Source: Hevea brasiliensis (lineage: Eukaryota > Streptophyta > Magnoliopsida > Malpighiales > Euphorbiaceae). From it: DNA of 64,000 bases. The stretch lies in contig NC_079500.1 in NCBI RefSeq assembly GCF_030052815.1, forward strand, positions 5,540,298-5,604,297. The letters are read 5' to 3'. This document shows, in pieces, positions 37,104-49,100 of this stretch; position 1 is the stretch's first letter, and the number at the start of each line of letters is the position of its first letter. The notes below the pieces were generated by a model. The model searched no databases. It saw only the letters and a list, made by a program, of their open reading frames with translations, and had not been told where the DNA came from. Made by a program: the position numbers and the translations under genes.

Positions 37104-37422
37104 TATCTTGCTCGGTCGATATACTCTAAGTTATGAGACTAGCTACGGTCTCATAACAATAATAACTGTGTCATGTAGAAAATGAGTGTATCTTGCTCTG
37201 TCGATACACTTTGCGTCATGAGACTAGCTACGGTCTCATAACTGTGTCATGTGAAAAATGAGTGTATCTTGCTCTGTCGATACACTCTGCGTCATGAGAC
37301 TAGCTACGGTCTCATAACAGTGATAACTGTGTCATGTGAAAATTGAGTGCATCTTGCTCTGTCAATACACTCTGTGTTATGAGACTAGCTACGGTCTCAT
37401 GATAATGGCAACTGTGTGATTT
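37104..37422. repeat. Four-copy tandem repeat in the 3' untranslated region of D
   Basis: Units start at about 37104, 37189, 37265 and 37350 (periods 85, 76, 85). Each has a TCTTGCTCTGTCGATACACT word, an inverted repeat ATGAGAC...GTCTCAT and an AACTGTGTCATGTG word; period changes come from a short AATAATAAC-like insertion. Confidence 0.88.
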
Positions 37423-37895
37423 GAAATGTTGTGGATTCGTATTTAGGACCGCAGTCCTAAACTACCTACGTATCCCCCTCATTATCCTGAGGAAGAATCA
37501 GACCCACTCGTAGTTCGACACTTGAAACTGTGGTGATGCATGTTCTTCTACGCCTTACACACCTACAGGTGACATGTTGATGCGTGTTCTTCTACGGCTT
37601 ACACAACTATGCCATATGCCCTAAACAATGTCTAAGGACTTACTAAAAAATATCTGTCATGAAATGTTGTGGGTTCGTATTTAGAACCGCAGTCCTAAAC
37701 TACCTACGTATCCCCCTCGCTATCCTGAGGAAGAATCAGACCCCCTCGTAGTTCGACACTTGAAACTGTGGTGATGCATGTTATGCTACGCCTTACACAC
37801 CTACAGGTGACATGTTGATGCATATTCTTCTATGCCTTACACAACTATGTCATGTGCCCTAAACAACGTCTAAGGACTTACCAAAAAATATCTAA
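37423..37895. repeat. Two-copy tandem repeat, 238-bp unit, in D
   Basis: Copies start at 37423 and 37661 with GAAATGTTGTGG(A/G)TTCGT and end around CTAAGGACTTACnAAAAAATATCT. They adjoin the four-copy array with different unit sequence. Confidence 0.9.
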
Positions 37896-38189
37896 TTCAT
37901 GATTTGAAAAAATTGGAATGACTGGGTCTCAAAATTCTCTCTGATTTTTATATTTCCTGTATGCTACTTCCTATCATGGGCATGCTGATTTTACTAAAGA
38001 TTCTAAAAAAAACTTAGTCCTCTGGGGGACCTCTTTTTGCAAAAACTTTCTTATAGCCTCAAAGTTTTTTAGAAGAATTGTTCACCAAAAAAGACTTCCT
38101 TAAGGTCACAATACAATTTCCCTCTGATTTTTCTTTTTCTTCTCTCCCCCATGGTTTCTACCTTGACTCATTTCTCTTCCATGAACTCT

Positions 38190-38800
38190 ATTCTCTGTGC
38201 TTTAACTTTTGCCTGAAATGTCCTTTTGGATTTTCATCTCAGCGGGCTTGCTCTAACTTTTGCCTAAGCGGCCCTTTTGGGTTTTCCACCTAGCGAGCTT
38301 CCTTTTTTTTTTTGTTGAAATTAGACAATTACCAGGGCATTCATATCAAGCACCTATCTTGTCATGCTCAGAAGACATAGATTAAATCAAAACAATGCAG
38401 TTCAATTACTTAATCATTTGATATATCCCTCAAGACACAAACATTCACAATCATAATTAAATAAAACATATTCCTGGTTAATGCAATAAAAGCTTCTTTA
38501 TTTATTCAGGTACACCATTACTCCCTCTTACATTTAGTTTTACCAAATTTTCAACCTTTCAAAGTTAGAAATAAGCTTTATAACTTGCTGAATGGCCTTT
38601 TCAGGTTTTCCATCCATATCTTCTCTCATATCTCCTTTTGCCTAGCCACCTTTTGTAGGTTTTCAATCTAGCATTTTTTCTTTTCTTTTCTTTTCTTTTC
38701 TTTTCTTTTTTCTTTTTCTTTTTTTTTCTTTCGTTCTTTTTTCTTTGACCCTTACTTTTGCCTAGACTGCCTTTTGCAGGTTTTCAGCCTAGCGGGCCTA
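38190..38800. repeat. Dispersed CTTTTGCCTA/GGTTTTC motif cluster in D
   Basis: At least five imperfect copies of a 35-45-bp motif with CTTTTGCCT(A/G), (G/C)CCTTTTG and GGTTTTC(A/C)(A/G)(C/T)CTAGCG, at about 38205, 38250, 38590, 38640 and 38755, separated by unrelated sequence including a pyrimidine run (38670-38730). Confidence 0.65.
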
Positions 38801-39580
38801 TCTCACACAAAGTACCATTTGAGCCTGTCTAAATTGACTGGTTCTTGAAATTCATTCCCATCCAGGTCTAATATTCTTATTGTGGTAAGATCTTGTTGAC
38901 TATGTATGGACCATCCTAGCTTGGGTAAACTTTCCTCTTAAATCAAAAGGGACTGGCCGAGCTTGTTTCAAAATCATGTATCCCTCTTTGATCTTTCTTG
39001 GCTTCACCTTCCTCTTATAAGCCTGCATATGATACAAGGCTCACATCCTCTTTTCATCAATCAAAGCTAGTTCTTCATATCTCTTTTAGGCCCACTCATT
39101 TTCTAGGATCTTAGCTTCTAGTATCACTCTTAAGGATCTGATCTCTTACTTAATGGATAGCATTGCTTTTGTCCCATACACTGAAGAGAATGGGGTTGCC
39201 CTCATGGATGTTCTTATAGTACTACGATAACCTTAAAGAAAATAAGGGAGTTTTTCAGGCCTATCCTTATATGTTTTGAACATTTTTTTTCCAACTAGAA
39301 CCTTTCCATTCATATGGGGACCACACATTCTTGCATGTACTTCTTTCATTTTTCTATCACACATAAGAGTTTGTAGAATTGCCCCCCAGCTAAAGTAAGT
39401 TGAGTGGCTAATCTATGAATTATTGCTCTATCTCTTTTATTGGCTGATTGCAAGTATTCTCTCACTTCCAGAGACCTCCTTATGTCTTCATATCATTTTC
39501 CTTCTCACTCTAGGTCCACATGTGCTACTACTAATCCTTCATAGCATGAAATTTTACTCCTCATTAGGATAACTAGCTAA
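38790..39580 (-). pseudogene. Integrase remnant of element D
   Basis: Translated with many stops, the minus strand shows the Tat/Ogre-type order: an RRLA-like zinc-finger lead (about 39420), VHARMCGPHMNGKVL (about 39310-39350), RATPFSSVYG (about 39190-39215), IRSLRVILEA, RYEELALIDEKRM (about 39050-39090), QAYKRKVKP and a final LRGKF region to about 38800. The catalytic core between the zinc finger and the GATPYS-type motif is deleted. Clearly dead. Confidence 0.75.
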
Positions 39581-39581
39581 G

Positions 39582-41100
39582 TCAACTTTTGATTACTCTT
39601 TTCCTATGGGGACACCAGCGTGGCTTGGGAATCGGCCATCTGATTTTAAGCTTGAGGCATGTGCTTCTTGGTAACAAGGCTATAAATTTATCTCTTTCTT
39701 CTTGGGTTAAATCTTCAGCTAACTTAATGTTTTTAGGATTATTTGGTGTACCCAAATTAATAGAGATTGATTTTGATGCATTAATAGAAATAAATTCTAA
39801 ATGATTATGAATGCCATGCATACGCCTATTAGAATAAACATCAAACAAGTAAGTAAAAGGACTAGTTATGTTATTGATCTTTGCCTCAAAATCTTTATCA
39901 AGTACATCAGAATTGGAAACATCAGTATCACTACTGTGAGCATTACAAAAGACAAACTCAAACTTAGGAGTGTAACTTTAGGTTCTTGGCTTCCATGTAG
40001 TCCTTAGATCAATGGTGCTGATTTTCTGCTTTAGCTCTTTCACATGCAGTAACCCTTAATCATATGTCAAGGTAATTGCCCCCTCTTTCAAGAACTTAGG
40101 AGGCTTTGGCTCTTCTTCCTCTTCTGTTGGCTCATAGCCCAAACCATGACTCGTGATCTGCCCCTTCATCTTAAGAAAAGTCACCAGACTATTTATACTT
40201 TCTCCTAGGCCTGTGCTAAGAAAAAACTTCATCTCTTTCTTCATAGTAGCCACTTTTAAATCCATCTAGTTTTCATAGATCCCAACAACTTGAAAATCAG
40301 ACACTAGTGGAACTGAACCATCTAGTTGTAATACAACTATCTCCTCATCAGAATTAGTCCAGACATCCAAAGGACCCTCATCATAGCTAGAATTATCACA
40401 AATGTCAACAACCATTATAGACTGAGATTCATTGGGCTTTTGGATGGGTTGGATAGGTTCACTGGGCTTTTGGATGGGTTGGATAAGTTCATTGGGCTTT
40501 TGGATGGGTTGGATAAAGTCAATAATTTTGTTAGGGTTATTTGGAGTGATGGAGATCATGTAGAGATCTGATGTAGGTGGAAATTTTGGCTAGGCATGGG
40601 GCTTTTGGGTTGATTTTCTGGGTCAATTATCCTTTTGGCATCAATTAGGTCTTAGATATCATGCTTAAGTTGAAAGCATCAGTCGGTGTCATGACTGTGG
40701 GCTTGGTAGAACCAGCGATATTGGTTGATATCACAGCTAGGTGGGAGTGGATTTGGTAGTGGTCTGGGTGCTAAGAGCTGTAGGAGGTCTTAAGCTTTGA
40801 GATGCTCCAAAACTTCAGATAAGGGTTGGCTGAATTGGAAAAATCTCCTTGGGGTGTGAGATGCAATTTGAATCTCAATAACTTTAATGCCACTTAATTG
40901 GTCTGCCTCGAGGCCTCTTTCTAAGGTTGACCACAATTTTCTCTTCTAGCTCAAACATCTTGGCGTTCAATATTTCTTCAAGCACGGCCATAGTTTCTTC
41001 CATCTTAAGTAGTACAAGTGAAATCCTTACTAGTCTATTCTCTTTCCTAACCCAAGTGACCTGATTGGAAGTCTCTTTGGTGTGCTTTGAGGCTATGTTT
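39582..41100 (-). pseudogene. Gag end and protease/RT lead region of element D
   Basis: Near 40660-40720 a decayed HSHDT-CFQLKHDI knuckle is read. 40559-40266 is an open linker with three IQPIQKPNE repeats; 40265-40056 holds a GLGYEPTEEEEEPKPP segment typical of Tat/Ogre polyproteins; 39848-39582 ends with LAEDLTQEERDKFIALL, the usual approach to RT. The frame is broken by stops at 40266 and about 40055 and by a frame change after 39640. RT itself is absent. Confidence 0.72.
40431..40520. repeat. Three 30-bp tandem repeats in the D linker
   Basis: Copies start at 40431, 40461 and 40491 around TGGGCTTTTGGATGGGTTGG; they encode the IQPIQKPNE decapeptide repeats and keep the frame. Confidence 0.9.
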
Positions 41101-41950
41101 GCTCAAAAAAATAGGATTTAAGGGTTAACCTAAGCATGCTACGTACATGAATGTAATGCATGAATGGACCATTTTTTCTCTTTTTTCTCTTTTTTTTTTT
41201 TGCCTTTACTTTTACTAAACCAAAACCGAACCATACCAATAGAACCAAAACTGAACCCAAAACCAGACCATATAAACTGAACTAAAATCGGACCAAAGAC
41301 TAAATCAAAAATGAAAAAAAAAAAAAATCTCCAGAACTGAATCTTCGCCCCCTTATACCTTCAACTCACACGTGCAGGGTAAGAAAAAATTCTATCCTAG
41401 GCTACGGTACACTGGACACACTAACAGGGGGTGGTCCAGGACGATCCTTCCCTCACAAACAAAGGATTTATATCCTTAAAGTTTAACCATAACTAAGCAT
41501 CCTCTTGCTTAACATGGGTTTTGAAATGGACTTGGGCCTATGCACACATTGGGTTTATGCATAGGCCTAGGTTCATCTCAACTACCACTAGAACTTATGG
41601 TTTGAACAGTAAGGTTATAAATCTAGCACAACAAAAATCTACGGGGTATCTAGGGTTAAAATCTATGGCTCATGGGCTTCATCGGGTAGGAAAAAGGTCA
41701 CCCATGCGAGAGCTTGTCCATTAAGCACAACGGCCGGAGCTGTGGCTCTTTTATATACTCAAAGGTACAGGCATGGGGTGCTAGCATTCACCAATTTGTC
41801 ATAGCTCGAGTAGAACCATGGTCTCCTTGGCTAGTACTAACGGGGCTAAAAGGGTAAGGGTGATCCGTGTGATAGTGTAGTGTAATGCAAAAAGTTTAAA
41901 AGAGGAATAATATTAGACTAATAGAAACATGTTGGAGTAACTATCCATTT

Positions 41951-41970
41951 AGTCCCCAGTGGAGTCGCCA
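41951..41970 (-). promoter_or_regulatory. Primer-binding site of element D
   Basis: The minus strand reads TGGCGACTCCACTGGGGACT, three bases from the 5' LTR end. The TGG start pairs with a tRNA CCA end; this form is common in Tat/Ogre elements and differs from the iMet site of A, C and F. Confidence 0.75.
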
Positions 41971-41973
41971 AAC

Positions 41974-44939
41974 TGTAGGGGTGGGGCGTGAGGTGAAATA
42001 TCATCCATTAGAATTATATAAAATGCACTGTAATGCCGGAAAGATGGTGGAGTCACAATGGTCTCACTTAAGTACCACCTCCTTAGACAGCATTTCCTAG
42101 ACATGCACTTCATACAATCCTAATAGAATCAAACCACTGGTAAGTACCGTCTTCCCATAATACTACCACGGTACTAAGGATTTATGCCACGAAGGCATAG
42201 ATAGACAGGAGTCGCCACCCGGGTAATAACCGGGACATATTCAGTATTTCTTCCGAGGGTCATGGATGGCAACTTACTCCTTGCAGAGTTTCCACAACCG
42301 TCATTACCATAGCCCAATGTCTAGGTTCGGGATAGTGGGTACGTAAGGGAAGGTGTTAGGCACCCCTTACGCTGGTCTAACCTCGTTAATTCAGTGCAGT
42401 CCTCTACTAATGTTTCTAGATGTATTGTTTATTCTTCCTTTATTTATCTTTATACTAATTAATGCAATTCTACTCGTACACCCTCAAGTAATTCACAAAA
42501 AGGGTTGTTGTTTACACACAATTTTCATGCACAAGTAATTCCTATCTATGGGGTTGCTAATTATTTAAATGATATTTACCAGATGACTAAAATTAATTTA
42601 TTATTGGGAATTTAATTTACAAACAAATTCAATTTCAAATAACCCTATGTTTCTATTTAACCTAATTAATTAATTTTCACCAAGTTACCTTAAGGATAAT
42701 TGAACTAAGTTAATTATATACATGTGTAATTTATTCTAATATCACATAAGTCCCAAACAATCACAACCTAATAAAGATTTCTAACATGTAAATTTATTTT
42801 ACAATTACCAAGTATTAAATTAAATTTATTTTACATGCCAATATTAGTTTAATTTACAAACAAGATTAATTTTAATTTACAAAGTATTTATTTAAATTAA
42901 TTACATGCAAAAGTCAGTTAAATTAAAAACAAAGTTAATTTTAATTTACCAAATAAAAGTTCTATTATTACTACAGTTTCATGCCAATGGTTATTCAAGA
43001 AGTCTTAGAGCTACTTAACTGTTGGTAAATGCAGTTGCCATTGGGGCAAGCTACCCCTTAAAAAAGGGTCTTCTCTTCTAGTATGGCAATGATATCCCTG
43101 GCTTACTCCCGTTTAGCTCCATATAAGCTCCACGCAAATGCCCTCTTTGGTACTTACCTTAGGGCTACTTACCAATTTTGTTTGTAATAAAAAAAAATAA
43201 AGAAACTAAAGAAAATAAAAGAAATAAAAAAAATATTAATAACAATTTACATTGGATTCTAACTCTAGTCTCCTAAAGGGTTAAGATTCCTAATTAATTA
43301 CAACTACCTAATGGTCTAAGTCTTCTAACATTATCCAAACACTTCATAACACTTCTTGAATTAAAAGAACACAGAAAAATAGATCAAATATCAATTAAAA
43401 CCCAAGAAAATACAAGAACATGCATAAATATACAATTTTTAAATTCTGGCAGATTAACAGTAGCAAGAAATTTGATTTTTTAAAAATAGTTAAACATGCC
43501 TAAAAATCATAAAAAAATTACAGAAGATAGCCTACATATCATAAAATAACATAAAATTTATAAATCAAACAAAACCCTAGCCGAATGATCTACATAAATC
43601 GTAACTCTTCTAAGTGACAGAATCGTACTACTTTTTTGTAAAATTCATAACTCATTAACCACAAAAGATATGAATGCAAAACCAATTGGAAAAGATTCAT
43701 ATGATTTTGAAGTTAATTTTAGACACTAGATTTGCACAAAAATATTAAGGAACAAGGGAGATATGGGCTCCACAAGTCGGATATCCTGCAAATCAGATTT
43801 TACAGGAACCCTAACTTCAAACAGCCATAACTTACAAAATATTAAAGCTTTTTTAGTGATTCTTGAGCCTAAAATTAATGGAATTTCGTGTAGAATATGA
43901 ATATAATTTTTACAAAGTTTTTACAGATTTAGAAAATAAAGAAAAATAATAAAAATACGAGAGACAGAAACTAAACATGTGCAGAGTTGTGTATCCCCTC
44001 AAATTAAACATGATTACATGATCTATATGAACATATAAAATAAATTGAAGACAAAGAGCATAGAATTAAAATATTGTGTGGCATAGATCTTGAATCTTGA
44101 AAAGAAAACAACAAAATATGACCTTCCAGAAATCTTGTATGAAAATCTTCTTGAAGAAAAGAAAAAATAAGGAAAAACTCAAAGAGTCTTGAATATCTCC
44201 AAATTTCCTGTAGCTCTGAATTTTCTCTTCCTCTTTCCTTTCATCCTCCCCTTCTTCTCTTCTCTAGTAGGGTATTTATAGGGTTTTGGGAAAGAGGTGT
44301 GATAGGGTTTGGAGTCTTAGGATGATAAAGTTTAGATGACTTGAACAACTACAATTGCAGAATTCGAATAAGACTGTGATATGGGTGAGGTGTTTCAACC
44401 AATAGGAAGACAGAAAAAAAAATGGAAGGCACCAATAGGGAATGAGGAAGAGGTGTGGTAGGATTTGGAGTCTTAGGATGATAAAGTTTAGATGACTTAA
44501 ACAACTACAATTGCAAAATTCGAATAAGACTGGGATATGGGTGAGGTGTTCCAGCTAATAGAAAGAGAGGGAAAGGGGGTGACACCAATAGGGAGTGAGG
44601 AAGAGAGTGGGACCAAGGAGGAGAGAGATATTTTGTTATTTTAATTTTCAATAAAATTCCTAACTAGGCTTTCTTAGGCCCATGGAGCCCAATTAAACTT
44701 AATTAGATCCATTTAAGAACTACCCATATTAAATTTAAACAAAATAAAATTTTATTTAAATTTAATTAAATTGATTTTCCCAAAACTTTATTATTGTTAT
44801 TATTATTTTTTCAAGATCATGCCACGGAATTAATAATTCAGCTCCATGCCTCCAATTACATCTTACAGTCATATAACTTTTCATCATCGGGTTTCCCACG
44901 GCCTCAATGCCCATACTCATCACAAAATAATGGTCTACA
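41974..44939 (-). repeat. 5' LTR of element D (2966 bp)
   Basis: Pairs with 34004-36988; followed by the CCCTC duplication. Contains the TATA box at 44273-44280 and the duplicated U3 segment. Confidence 0.93.
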
Positions 44940-45962
44940 CCCTCCACAATTGAAACATGCTCCTACAGCTCTATAACATACTCCACTATGTGGTTTATCA
45001 CAAATTTCGCAAAGTCGATCCGACAGCGTTTTTCTGCGTGTCTGTTGAGTTTGCTGATCGGATTGGGGTGGTTTCTGTCCAGAAGATCCACCTCTACCTG
45101 ATTTGCGCGAGCTAGACCCTCCAAAATGTTTTCTTTTCCTAGAGCCATTCTCAGTAGCTTGGCCAGTAACCTTTTCAGTTTTCTCTTTCTCTTGTGTACT
45201 CTTTTTCACTGCCCATTCTGATTCTATCCTTTCCAGTTCTAGGGCTTGTGAAATCAATTCAGAAAAATTCTGGTGTCGGAACCCTACCACTTGCATTCTC
45301 AAGCTAGGCCTCAACCCAGCCTCAAATCTCTTACACCGGTCTCTGGGGGTGGAAACTAAGCTTCCAGCATAATGGCTTAGCCTTGAAAAGTCCCGCTCGT
45401 ACTCTGCTACAGTTCTATCCCCTTGCTTCAATCTTAAAAACTCTTATAGTTTTATGTCTACATAAGTATTAGGGACCCACTTTTACCGAAATTCCCTTAA
45501 AAAGTCTGCCCATGTGAGGACTGGTGGCTCTACCAGACTGTAGGGGATGGTCTTCCACCACTCATATGCATCTCCGTGCAGAAGTGATACTGAATATTCA
45601 AACTTCAACTCTTCAGCACACTGCAATTTTCTGAAAACCCGTTCCATCCTCTCTAACCACTGTTCTGCTTCCAGTGGATCCACTGTTCCTTTGAATTCTA
45701 TAGCCCCAAATTTCATTAACTTCTCATATTGCCGAGCCGGTGACTGTGGTTGCACTACAGATGCTTGCATCTGAGCTTGGGGTGGCACATTTCCCGCCAT
45801 TTGCTGGAAAAACGCAACCATCTGCTGTGCAAACTGAGCAGGGAACTGCGGTGCTTGAGGAGGAGCTAGAGTGGCTGACCCACTCACATTCTGGAGTGCT
45901 GGGACTTCTCCTTGGGCCTCAGCCTCAACAGATTGCTCTACGGAATGATCTCCCTCTTCCAT
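44940..45962 (-). pseudogene. Gag N-terminal part of element C
   Basis: Starts at ATG 45962 (MEEGDHSVEQS) and reads a Pro/Gln-rich N-terminus, KLMKFGAIEFKGTVDPLEAEQW, LERMERVF and YEWWKTIPY (the retrotransposon gag core), then two in-frame TAA stops near 45480 and 45432, followed by GDRTVAEYERDFSRLSHYAG, RDRCKRFEAGLRPSLRMQV and the first half of the CCHC knuckle (CFNCGG) ending at the insertion site of D. Apart from the stops the frame is intact, which makes C a better guide to this family's gag than A. Confidence 0.88.
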
Positions 45963-46128
45963 TCCATTTTCCAGAAATTTTCTACTATCTGATAACAAAC
46001 ACAAGGAGGTTGACCTCCGTTAGCGCATATTCATGATGTAAATATGTCATATATATCAAACATTTGAGCAGTTGTATTTACCAACAAAATATTGCAAATT
46101 CACAATTCAAAATTTATTTAAAACCTTT

Positions 46129-46140
46129 GCTCTGATACCA
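46129..46140 (-). promoter_or_regulatory. Primer-binding site of element C (tRNA-iMet)
   Basis: Minus strand TGGTATCAGAGC, seven bases inside the 5' LTR end, as in element A. Confidence 0.9.
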
Positions 46141-46147
46141 CTAAACA

Positions 46148-49100
46148 TGTCACACCCTACTCCTCGTAAGATGTAACATGTTCCCGTAGTACACCTAATG
46201 AATTACCGTACTTCACCTACCGGTAACCCATTAAATATACTACAAGGGATTTTAAGACAATTTTCGTTCATTTTGGAATTGGTGGGTAGAATTTTTTTCA
46301 AATATTAAAAACCTTTATTTAAAGTCCAAACATAAGTCAAATTTTTGGATATTTAAGATTTCCGCAATTTTTACAAAAATTTCGGCAGAGTGCCGTCTGT
46401 ATTTTGAGAAAACAGTTCTTCAAAACCTGAAAATAAAAACACTCCTAATATTTTTCTCAATCACAACTTCATTTGCAACCACCAAATTTCAAATCAACAA
46501 CAATGGCAACACTTCAACTCAAAATCCAAATTTCAAATCAAAAATTAATAACTCAAAACATTTCATAAACTCATGCACATTGCATTTTAAATATTTAATT
46601 TACATTCACTATTAAATTTACAAACATAAAATCTCAAGAATAATATTATTACAATTTTATCTGTACAACTGCTCAAACTAGAGAGATACATATGCATACT
46701 ATCATATTTACATCAAACTAAACTACCAGGGTATAAACAATACCCGTACAGAATTTCTTCAACCGTGCTCCTCTCTGACTGTAGCAGCTCACTCTACTGC
46801 TATGTCCTTTTCTCTATCTGCGACAGCAAGTTAAAGCTATCGCTGAGTATATAAATACTCAGTGGTCATAATAAAGCATAAAATGCAAAATATAAAACAT
46901 TTATGAATAAACCATCATTCAAAAATCTCATAATCGCATTTCACAAATTTTTTCTCAAATCACATTTATAACAAATCATAATTTTCAAAACTTAATATAG
47001 CACAACTTGATCAAACAATTTAATAAACATAGTGTTGCCAAACAATAACACAACTTAGGCCATGACACAAAATTTCCGAATATGCCGTGTGTACATCACG
47101 ACAAGGCAAACACCCTCACTAATCGAAATCAATGAGGGAGGTGGCTAGCTAGCTAATGAGTACTCATCCAAACTCGCCCCTCAGACTGGGAAGCCAGAGA
47201 GGGAGGAAACTGATCAAATATCAAACTCACCCCACAAGTGGATGAGGAACATATTAATATTGTCATGCCAAGTGTGAATTAAAAACAATTTAAATCAAAA
47301 GCATCATAAATACTACATCATGGTAATGTCACAATTCAATATTTCAAATTATTCAAAACAATTTAAATCAAGTTATTCAAACATTTCATATAATTCACAA
47401 ATCATATTTCATTCCAAACTTTTCATTTTCAAAGTAGGCAACACACTATTTTTCAAAAAAGATTTTCAAAGCCATAACTAAATTCAAAACCATTTGTTCA
47501 AATATTTCATACAAATCGATAAATAATTTTCATTCCAAATTTTCATTGAAAAATACGCAACACAACATTCTCGAAATTCACAATGAACAAAACACATTCA
47601 CAATGTATGACAAATCAATTTCCATTATGAAAACTATAATTTGAAAATTTTTGTGCACAAACCTCAAACGAGTCGCCTCTTGGCCTCGACTCGGTTCCTC
47701 GAGTTCCTTCCCGGTATTCTTTTCAACTGAAATACACAATTTTATAATGTTTCAGTACTAGAACTTAACATAAATCCAAAATAAATTTAACTTCACTTTT
47801 ACCTAGCTCTAACGTGTTAAGTTCGATGTTCTCGAAATTTTTGTGTTTCGAGTTACTATTCACTATACTATTCAAGTCAAATAGTTGACTTTCTAAGACT
47901 TAATAGGTATGGGAACTCCAACTTCACCCACATACCACATTTTGGTCATTAAACTTGTTGGTTTTGGTCATTTTCTCAAAGCTTAGGTCATTTTGGCAAA
48001 ATTGCCAATTTTCGGTTTTGGTGCTCCGAAGTTGCACTGTTCCATTGGTCGATCTACTGTTGGAATTTGACAAAACTTCCTTCATAGAAAATGTTCCTTA
48101 TTGTCTTAAGTGTATTATCATTTTTGGATCACCTCAATCGGAGTTTTGTAGCTCAAGTTATAGCCAAAATAATTTACTATTCACGTGCACTGTTCATACT
48201 GGTATCTTGGGTTCTGGCAGATTTTGATCCAACTTTGTTCAGTAATTTGATCAAGTTAAGTTCATAATTTGGTCTAACTTTCTTCATATGAAATGTTCTA
48301 CTATGTCTTAGGTTTCCATCGGTTCAAGAATCACCTAAATCCGAGTTTCCTGAAGAGAGTTATAGCCCTTCAAACATTACTGCTCAAATGAAATTCTGCA
48401 GAATTGCAGGTACAGTAACTCAACTTTGCTCAATAATTTGAATGGGTTAATGGCATAATTTGGGGTGGTGTTCTGCATGAAAGTTTTAGATCTATGTCCT
48501 ATCTAATTTTTGGTAAAATTTCAGGTCAATTTGACCTGTCTAGCTCGAATTATGACCAAATGAACAGTTACTGTTCATTTGATCAGTTTGGTGCAGTGGC
48601 AGCCTGCTCTCATTTCACTTTGATCAATTGTTTCACTAAGTTTTGGTCGGTTTTTGGGCATGGTTCCTTAATGAAAATTGTGCCATTTTATGTCTATTTT
48701 CATCCCCAATTGGTGGAATATCAATTGGACTTGTAAAATTTGAGTTTTGGTCCTTCAAAGTGGGTTTGGTCATGCTGCCAGCAGCATGACCATTTGACCT
48801 ACGAATTTGGTTTTCATTCCAACAATTCCCACACATCTCTTTTGGTCATTATTGACCATTTTTCATCTCATAATAGACCAAAGTCATCATTTAAACATTT
48901 CTCCAAAATTTGGTTCACAAACCCTAGCATTCAAAACCTAACTTACTAAATTGTTGTATTTAACTACATTTATGCATCTCTATCCTCCTACCATACTCAT
49001 ACAAGCTTATTAACACCTTTAATTCATTCAAACTACATCAAACTCTCCTACATCCATGGCTGGCCGAAATTTCAGTAATAGTCCCTCACAAATTTTTTTG

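Larger units (their letters stand above)
34004..44939 (-). mobile_element. Defective Ty3/Gypsy Tat/Ogre-like element D
   Basis: LTRs of about 3 kb (34004-36988 and 41974-44939) with ends TGTAGGGG and GTCTACA, flanked by CCCTC (33999-34003 and 44940-44944). It has a primer site complementary to a tRNA 3' end (TGG start) and a polypurine tract. The internal 5 kb holds remnants of gag, the protease/RT start and the integrase end on the minus strand, then a long 3' untranslated region with tandem repeats, which is typical of the Tat/Ogre group. RT, RNase H and most of integrase are deleted. It sits inside the gag zinc knuckle of C. Confidence 0.9.

Noticed and set aside
37104..37422. CRISPR-like regular repeats
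   Set aside because: Copies are contiguous or separated by short related sequence, not by unique spacers, in a plant retrotransposon.
44762..44947. Minus-strand frame at the D LTR edge, with a similar one at 36811-37062
   Set aside because: The two frames are the same LTR end in both copies; no independent support for a protein.
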